From Omnitrophica bacterium RIFCSPLOWO2_01_FULL_45_10b (GTDB lineage: Bacteria; Omnitrophota; Omnitrophia; Omnitrophales; Danuiimicrobiaceae), in assembly GCA_001804205.1 (NCBI GenBank), contig MHFM01000002.1, positions 8,517 through 19,244 of the forward strand: a DNA stretch of 10,728 bases, given 5' to 3'. Each line of letters starts with the position of its first letter. The first letter of the stretch is position 1. Shown one piece after another: positions 6,153 through 10,728 of the stretch. Below the pieces are notes generated by a model. The model ran no database searches. It had not been told where the DNA came from and saw nothing but the letters and a program-made list of their open reading frames with translations. Position numbers and translations under genes: made by a program.

Positions 6153-9100
6153 TTAAGCAGAACGTGCAATTGTGTAATAAGACGCGAACGCTTGGATAAA
6201 ACCAGCAAATCTCGCATCCCTTGAAACAAGCGCTTGGAATCTCTGCTGGGTAATGATTTGTCTATCCGGAATTTGTTCCCGGATGGCATCAGCAATGACG
6301 GAAGCCGTTCCGACAATAGCTCCAAGTTTCTTGACGCCATATTCTTTCTTAAGCACATCGATAGCGCTAGCAACGCTCGTGGTCACAACAAAAGGCGCTT
6401 TGTTCTGAGAAATGAAAAATTCGTTAATCTCATTCAACAGAGCCATTCGAGCGCTGTAATCTTTTACCGCCTGCTTATCATTAGCGCTTGGTTCTTTCAT
6501 CGGAATCGCTACAGGATTATCTTCTCCATACACAGCGCGAATCGCAAGGGCTGCAAGGAGATAACCTTTGTCGCCGGAATCCCCGAATCTTTCAAAGAGA
6601 ATCGCGGGATCGACAACGGTACCTTGCCCCACTTGATAGCTGAGTGAAGCCAAAATGCCCTTGGCAATTCTCTCATCGCTTGCAAACGCGGTGAAAATAT
6701 CCTGAAGTTCAGACTGAATATCGCTTTTAACTTTAGGATCAAGCTTCGCCGGCTCAATTTGAATTTGAATTGGATTGCCTTTACCAACATATTCGCCATC
6801 CGCAACTGCACTATCCGTGCTAACAGACGCGCCAAGTGCAATCGGATTATCCTTACCAACATATTCTCTAGTGTTGGCTCTCAACTCCGCACGATTAAGG
6901 CCGTGCTGGGCTGCAATTACCCCGTTTGTGGCAACCGGCCAAGCATGTGTTTTATCGTGAAGTAAAATATCGCGATTCGCCACTGCCGGATAAGCTGTCT
7001 CAAGCAAACTGGTTGGAGCAGCTGCAAGTGAACCGTGCGAACCTTGATAAGCCTTCATCATCGCCATCATGCGTTTTACGTCTTGACGATGAGAGGTCAT
7101 CTGCGGAGTATCAAAAAGATCATGAAATTTTTCTCCGTTGCCCTGTAAAACAATTTCTCCTTTAGGAGAAATTTGGAATAGCCCTGCCGCTGCTGTTGGG
7201 TCACTATACTGGCCCAAATAAGGTTTGTGAACCGGTGTCCACCGAACCAAACGCAAATTGGAACCGCGTTCGTTCCCAAGCACAAAATAAAATTTGCGTT
7301 TGCTGTTTATGAGCTCATTCATATACTCGAGCAAAGTTGCAATCATGATCGCCTCGGGGTCGTCTTTTCCGCCGTATGCGGGTTTTCCGGTCAGCGCAAG
7401 AAGTACCTGGAAAAGCCGGTCTGTTGTAAAGCTTGCGATTGGATGCAAATTGCCGGCGCTATCATTTACAAATAAATCACTCAACTGATAGCCTGAAGAA
7501 TTGCCCAAAAGCTTCATAATCTCAGGAAAATAACTTTGAGTATCAAGCAATATGTGTCTCTCGCGGCCTTGTTTGTCATGATGTACTTTTTGAATGTCAA
7601 AAAATACATTCTCAAATACGCCGTCGGCCACCATCTGCATCACCGCTTCTACAACGAGTGGATTGTAGACGGCGGGACTTGCCTTATCAAATCCCAGAAA
7701 ACCAAATCGGCCTTGGGTCAATTCATAAATCCAAGGCGTCACGATTAAATCTGCGTTTCCAATGCCGGAGCCAACTAAATTTCCGGCTGCTTGAACCACA
7801 CCGCCGATTGCGTGAGGTTTTACAACTTGAGGATTATGGAATTCTTGTTCAAGAAAAGCTGCTACGTCATCAATATTTCTATGATTGATACGAAGATATT
7901 CTTGCTTCTTTGGATCATTTGCCCATTCCCTGAGTTGCGTTTTTAAAAGCTCAATAAATTCGGGATTCAGCTGGGCTTCATCGCGCACATTTTTATTCTT
8001 GGCGCCAGGAATATCCTGCAAGAAACCATAAGGATCTATTTGCAGGGCCTTGACCGCCCAACCTGCCCGAAAAGCGGCATCCCAAGCATATTGGCCAATT
8101 TCTTCGCTGAGCGGGCCGTCATGATGTGCCATCAAAAGCTGTAAATCATCCCCGATAGAAAAAGTAAGGTAATCCCCGGTCAGTTTGCTTCCAACTCGCT
8201 GTTTGGCTTCAGCAAGGCTGGCGTCAACAGTGGGTTCATAGAAAGGCTCCGGAGCGCCATGCCCCTTTCCGCCAATGTCGTACTTTTTAATGGTGAGATT
8301 CACGAGTTGATGCGCAAGCGCATAATTCCAACTCGAAGGCAGCTTGCGCGCCTTACGATCCGTAAGATCTTCGGGAACGCCGATGAGCACATCTCCGATT
8401 TTCTTACTCCGCAGCTCCGCGCGATTTTCATCGGCCGTCTGTTGTAAACGATCCCAAGCTTGATCTGCTACTACCATCGAAGCGTGTGTGGTTAGGCCAA
8501 ATTGAAAATCTCCTTGCCTCTTTAACAAATCACGAAATGCATCGTACTGAGGCTGATGATCCTGATATTCTGTTGTTTTCCCCGTCATCGATACCGCATC
8601 AATGGTATCGTATTCCCCTTTGGAATTGACATGCACTTTAAGGGCAACGGCAGCAATCACCGGTTCGCCTTTAATATTTTTCCATGTCCAACCTGGTTTG
8701 GCCGCTTCAACAAGAGTAACCGGTTGAATGGCGCGAAGCCGATCGGCGCCTTCGACAATTTTGGGTTCCATCGTTACCCCTTCAAGCGTGCCAAAAGCGT
8801 CAAAACCATTATGCACAGGCGCAAAAATCCAGGGGCTAAAGGGCGTTGCATTTGGATTTTTGGCTGGATTTTCTTCATCCGTATAATTGCTATCCAAAAA
8901 CGTAAACACGGCAGGTTCGTCCATGCGAACCTTGGCTTGCTTTCCTGGAAAAATAGCAGCGGTGGCCCATGCTTCATCTCTCAAAGCGAGAGTCAACTGC
9001 GCCAAATTATTTGGATGGCGCAAAATAATTCCTTTTACGTCCTGTTTACCCTCTCTTAAATCTTCAACCGACTCGGAAACATAATACCAGCCGGGGATTC

Positions 9101-10727
9101 CTTCAATCGCAGGCATAGTCGTCTTGCTGGCATTGGCATAAGCATCATACATAGCGATATCAAACGCGCGGCGGGATCCACCAAAATATTTGGCGCGGAA
9201 TGTCGGATGAGCGCCCGGTCTTATGGTGTATACCATATTGCCGGCACGCCAGCGAAGGCCTTGATAAAGGTCTTTATTGCTAACGTCGGGTTCAAGTAAA
9301 TCATTTTCGCCTTCAGGGATTTGATAAATACCTGCTTCATTTGCCTTACTTAATGCATGAAGAATTGCTTTGCGGGCAACTTGCGCAATGTAGGCGTCAT
9401 CGGTGGGACGTTTGTGAGAAATAAAAATAGTAAGGTCATCCGCAATTCGGAGAACCGTGTAATCTGTAATTTCGCCTTGTTTTTTTAATTCGTTTAAAAC
9501 GTATTTGATATCATCTTCAATTTGAGCAGGGATCGTCTGAGTGTTCAACCAACGCAGAAGATTCACATCAACTTTGTACTCGCGAGTGCGGTTCCGGTGT
9601 GTCTTGGTGAGCGCTGCTAAATAAGCGGCGTACTCATCATGAAAATCGGATGCGATCAATTCCTCGGCAGCAACTAGTCTATCTTGACCATCTGGACTGA
9701 GGAGATAAGGAAGCGTTACCGCAAGCGAGCTTTTAGCTTGAAGCGCCCAATCACGGAAAGCATCTCTAAGTAAACCGGCTGTTTGAAGATTGCTTTTGCC
9801 TTCTGCTTCCGCTGCTAATCTGGCGTAGCGCTTGGCGCGAGACAAAGGAATGTAAAGGGTTTGCGGAGAAGATTCTTCCGTGGGCTTAAAGGCTTCATAA
9901 TAATGCTTGCCGGCGGTTCCAATAACGGAAATTCCCTTATTCGCAAAGAAAAAACCAGGCTGCTCTTCTCCATAATAAAGAGAGGTGATAGTTCCTTTTG
10001 CATCTGTCTGTTTGCCATAAAAGTGAAGCGCAGGCGGACGGATTCCAAGCTCCGCTTCCATCAAATCACCTTGCTCTGTGTTTGGAGTAGCGACTGGAAT
10101 CACAAGAACAAAGCGAAGATGACTCACCTGTTCACGGGTTGCTGGTTCTTTGATCGCTTCAATAGCCTGCTGAATAAAATCGATTGAAGCAATGAGGTCT
10201 TGTGTTAAAGTTTTTTCTTCGTCTGGAAGGACTTCATTCAGGTCTTCATGCTTGTAGCGAAATTGCTTCCAAGCTGCGATTAAATCTTGTAACTGTTGAT
10301 TGGTTTTGTTGTCCAATACAAGGCCTTTTTTATCATCTTTTGTGACAGTTACATCCGCTGGATAAAAAACGAATGTGCGCTGCTCATCAAAAGCCTTTCC
10401 GATTTCCCCCTTTACCTCCGCTTCAATGCGGCGAATATCGGCTGGGTTCTGTTTAGTATTAGAAACAGTCCAAAGAGGGCTTGTTCCTTTGACTTGATTG
10501 GCAGAAACATGGAAAATTTGACCTTCTAAGTTGCGTGGAATGGAACGTAATTCAGCGCGGCCAATACCCGCGGCAAGTAAATCGCCGGTAAGTTCATTCA
10601 AAACGACCGGACTATTGGCGGTACGGACTTCGCGCGAGCTGTAAGCAGGAGATGGCATAATTATGCTAATAATGCTGATCACCGCTGCAAATTTTTTAAT
10701 CCATTGAAATTTCACTTGATTCATCAT
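6153..10727 (-). CDS. Exported protein with tandem FBP aldolase/phosphatase-like modules and RAELR linkers (1524 aa)
   Basis: The protein opens with MMNQVKFQWIKK, a hydrophobic core (residues 13-25) and PSPAYS, a clear signal peptide. ATG codons occur at 10727 and 10724; upstream sequence is outside the window, so the true start and its ribosome-binding site cannot be judged. SREVR (31-35) and RAELR motifs at 57, 769 and 1279 bound four modules: unrecognised (62 to about 384), divergent FBPA/P-like (about 385-768), intact-looking FBPA/P (774 to about 1240) and unrecognised C-terminal (1284-1524). FBPA/P, the class V fructose-bisphosphatase of archaea and deep-branching bacteria, is normally a cytoplasmic gluconeogenic enzyme of about 360-400 residues; here it is doubled and exported. 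The stop TAA lies in a CTGCTTAAGCAG palindrome, with a hairpin just beyond. Confidence 0.93.
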   Translation of the reverse strand: MMNQVKFQWIKKFAAVISIISIIMPSPAYSSREVRTANSPVVLNELTGDLLAAGIGRAELRSIPRNLEGQIFHVSANQVKGTSPLWTVSNTKQNPADIRRIEAEVKGEIGKAFDEQRTFVFYPADVTVTKDDKKGLVLDNKTNQQLQDLIAAWKQFRYKHEDLNEVLPDEEKTLTQDLIASIDFIQQAIEAIKEPATREQVSHLRFVLVIPVATPNTEQGDLMEAELGIRPPALHFYGKQTDAKGTITSLYYGEEQPGFFFANKGISVIGTAGKHYYEAFKPTEESSPQTLYIPLSRAKRYARLAAEAEGKSNLQTAGLLRDAFRDWALQAKSSLAVTLPYLLSPDGQDRLVAAEELIASDFHDEYAAYLAALTKTHRNRTREYKVDVNLLRWLNTQTIPAQIEDDIKYVLNELKKQGEITDYTVLRIADDLTIFISHKRPTDDAYIAQVARKAILHALSKANEAGIYQIPEGENDLLEPDVSNKDLYQGLRWRAGNMVYTIRPGAHPTFRAKYFGGSRRAFDIAMYDAYANASKTTMPAIEGIPGWYYVSESVEDLREGKQDVKGIILRHPNNLAQLTLALRDEAWATAAIFPGKQAKVRMDEPAVFTFLDSNYTDEENPAKNPNATPFSPWIFAPVHNGFDAFGTLEGVTMEPKIVEGADRLRAIQPVTLVEAAKPGWTWKNIKGEPVIAAVALKVHVNSKGEYDTIDAVSMTGKTTEYQDHQPQYDAFRDLLKRQGDFQFGLTTHASMVVADQAWDRLQQTADENRAELRSKKIGDVLIGVPEDLTDRKARKLPSSWNYALAHQLVNLTIKKYDIGGKGHGAPEPFYEPTVDASLAEAKQRVGSKLTGDYLTFSIGDDLQLLMAHHDGPLSEEIGQYAWDAAFRAGWAVKALQIDPYGFLQDIPGAKNKNVRDEAQLNPEFIELLKTQLREWANDPKKQEYLRINHRNIDDVAAFLEQEFHNPQVVKPHAIGGVVQAAGNLVGSGIGNADLIVTPWIYELTQGRFGFLGFDKASPAVYNPLVVEAVMQMVADGVFENVFFDIQKVHHDKQGRERHILLDTQSYFPEIMKLLGNSSGYQLSDLFVNDSAGNLHPIASFTTDRLFQVLLALTGKPAYGGKDDPEAIMIATLLEYMNELINSKRKFYFVLGNERGSNLRLVRWTPVHKPYLGQYSDPTAAAGLFQISPKGEIVLQGNGEKFHDLFDTPQMTSHRQDVKRMMAMMKAYQGSHGSLAAAPTSLLETAYPAVANRDILLHDKTHAWPVATNGVIAAQHGLNRAELRANTREYVGKDNPIALGASVSTDSAVADGEYVGKGNPIQIQIEPAKLDPKVKSDIQSELQDIFTAFASDERIAKGILASLSYQVGQGTVVDPAILFERFGDSGDKGYLLAALAIRAVYGEDNPVAIPMKEPSANDKQAVKDYSARMALLNEINEFFISQNKAPFVVTTSVASAIDVLKKEYGVKKLGAIVGTASVIADAIREQIPDRQIITQQRFQALVSRDARFAGFIQAFASYYTIARSA
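6156..6878 (-). other. C-terminal module of ORF B with YVGK-NP repeats
   Basis: Residues 1284-1524. It opens with two copies of EYVGK[DG]NPI (Tyr at 1289 and 1313), 24 residues apart, then a largely helical domain: SDIQSELQDIFTAF, DKGYLLAALAIRAVYGEDNP (Tyr1400), MALLNEINEFF, a VVTTSVASAIDVL stretch and a final helix ending YYTIARSA. The module is not recognised. The repeated phrase resembles the YVGKDDP loop of FBPA/P, but no other part of that fold is visible here. Confidence 0.4.
6769..6866. repeat. Two direct 26-base copies encoding EYVGK[DG]NPI
   Basis: 6769-6794 and 6841-6866 match at 22 of 26 positions and are offset by 72 bases, exactly 24 codons, in the C-terminal module of ORF B. 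The shared 3' part TTACCAACATATTC is identical. This suggests an in-frame duplication just after the RAELR linker. Confidence 0.7.
7008..8408 (-). other. FBP aldolase/phosphatase (class V FBPase) module of ORF B with active site present
   Basis: Residues 774 to about 1240. The bifunctional enzyme joins triose phosphates and dephosphorylates fructose-1,6-bisphosphate. Its signature elements appear in order: TIKKYDIGGKGH (Asp817, His823), SIGDDLQLLMAHH (Asp860-Asp861), a Gln in LQDIPGAKNKNVR (Gln904), GFDKASPAVYN (Asp1014), PIASFTTDRL followed by YGGKDDP (Tyr1118, Lys1121, Asp1122, Asp1123), and GSHGSLAAAP (His1231). In the archaeal enzyme the Tyr and Lys of this loop carry the aldolase step, and the Asp/His/Gln residues bind magnesium and phosphate. 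An insertion of about 70 residues after Gln904 makes it longer than usual. Whether it works after export is unknown. Confidence 0.78.
8424..9575 (-). other. Divergent FBPA/P-like module of ORF B (probably inactive copy)
   Basis: Residues about 385-768. The core VLRIADDLTIFISHKRP (Asp430-Asp431), followed by helix AYIAQVARKAILHALSKA, matches the family's GDDLQLIMTH region and helix. Further on, a strand ending FTFLDS (Asp612) and the segment PFSPWIFAPVHNGFDAF match the family's MADK strand and PFNTxGLVIDPxMHxGF region. The N-terminal D-I-G-x-x-G-H motif is not recognisable (only VDVN remains), and the Y-x-G-K-D-D-P catalytic loop is not found at its expected place. It therefore looks like a duplicated module that kept the fold and part of the metal site but lost the Schiff-base lysine. 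The alignment was made by eye. Confidence 0.5.
9576..10544 (-). other. Unrecognised N-terminal module of ORF B
   Basis: Residues 62-384, between the RAELR at 57 and the first FBPA/P-like module. It has mixed alpha/beta composition with strands such as RTFVFYPADVTV and FVLVIPVATP, and a helical middle (TNQQLQDLIAAWKQF onward). Its last third, roughly residues 288-384, is rich in Ala, Leu and charged residues and probably helical. No transmembrane segment or known motif is visible, and no function is proposed. Confidence 0.4.
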
Positions 10728-10728
10728 G

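Noticed and set aside
6122..6862. Overlapping minus-strand frames of 83 and 117 codons
   Set aside because: Out of frame with ORF B, whose own frame shows duplicated motifs and runs to its stop. These are shadows.
8556..9059. 167-codon plus-strand frame
   Set aside because: Opposite the first FBPA/P-like module of ORF B. Aromatic-rich translation with no motif.

Overview
The window is almost entirely coding on the minus strand. It holds two very large exported proteins: ORF B (6153-10727, 1524 residues) and, downstream of it, ORF A (from 5864 running off the left edge, at least 1954 residues). Between them lie 288 bases made mostly of nested palindromic repeats. Both proteins begin with a signal peptide and are divided by a recurring short motif, R-[AS]-E-[LVM]-R (called RAELR below). 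It marks the boundaries of otherwise unrelated modules. Giant ORFs, many RAELR-like linkers, metabolic-enzyme domains inside exported proteins and dense palindromic repeats fit an uncultured deep-branching bacterium. I favour Omnitrophota (former OP3); this is inference from style, not from a marker gene.

ORF B reads, in order: signal peptide, an unrecognised module, a divergent fructose-1,6-bisphosphate aldolase/phosphatase (FBPA/P)-like module, a second FBPA/P module with its active-site residues apparently intact, and an unrecognised C-terminal module carrying echoes of the FBPA/P catalytic loop. ORF A reads: signal peptide, a domain of TIKI/TraB/EreA-like character interrupted by two in-frame palindromic repeats, a doubtful stretch, several unrecognised RAELR-bounded modules, a full-length glucosamine-6-phosphate deaminase (NagB)-like module, and an acyl-carrier-protein-like module whose phosphopantetheine serine is replaced by phenylalanine.

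The best candidate for something overlooked is on the plus strand at 3609-3991, antisense to ORF A. A promoter-like sequence with an extended -10 precedes two short ORFs, a 65-residue two-helix membrane protein and a 35-residue one-helix membrane protein. Each has a GGTG ribosome-binding site 8 bases before its ATG. The ORF A translation opposite this locus is the least protein-like part of that frame. Either a small membrane-protein operon overlaps a giant gene in antisense, or it has landed between two genes that now read as one.

No tRNA, rRNA, CRISPR array, transposase or complete insertion sequence was seen.
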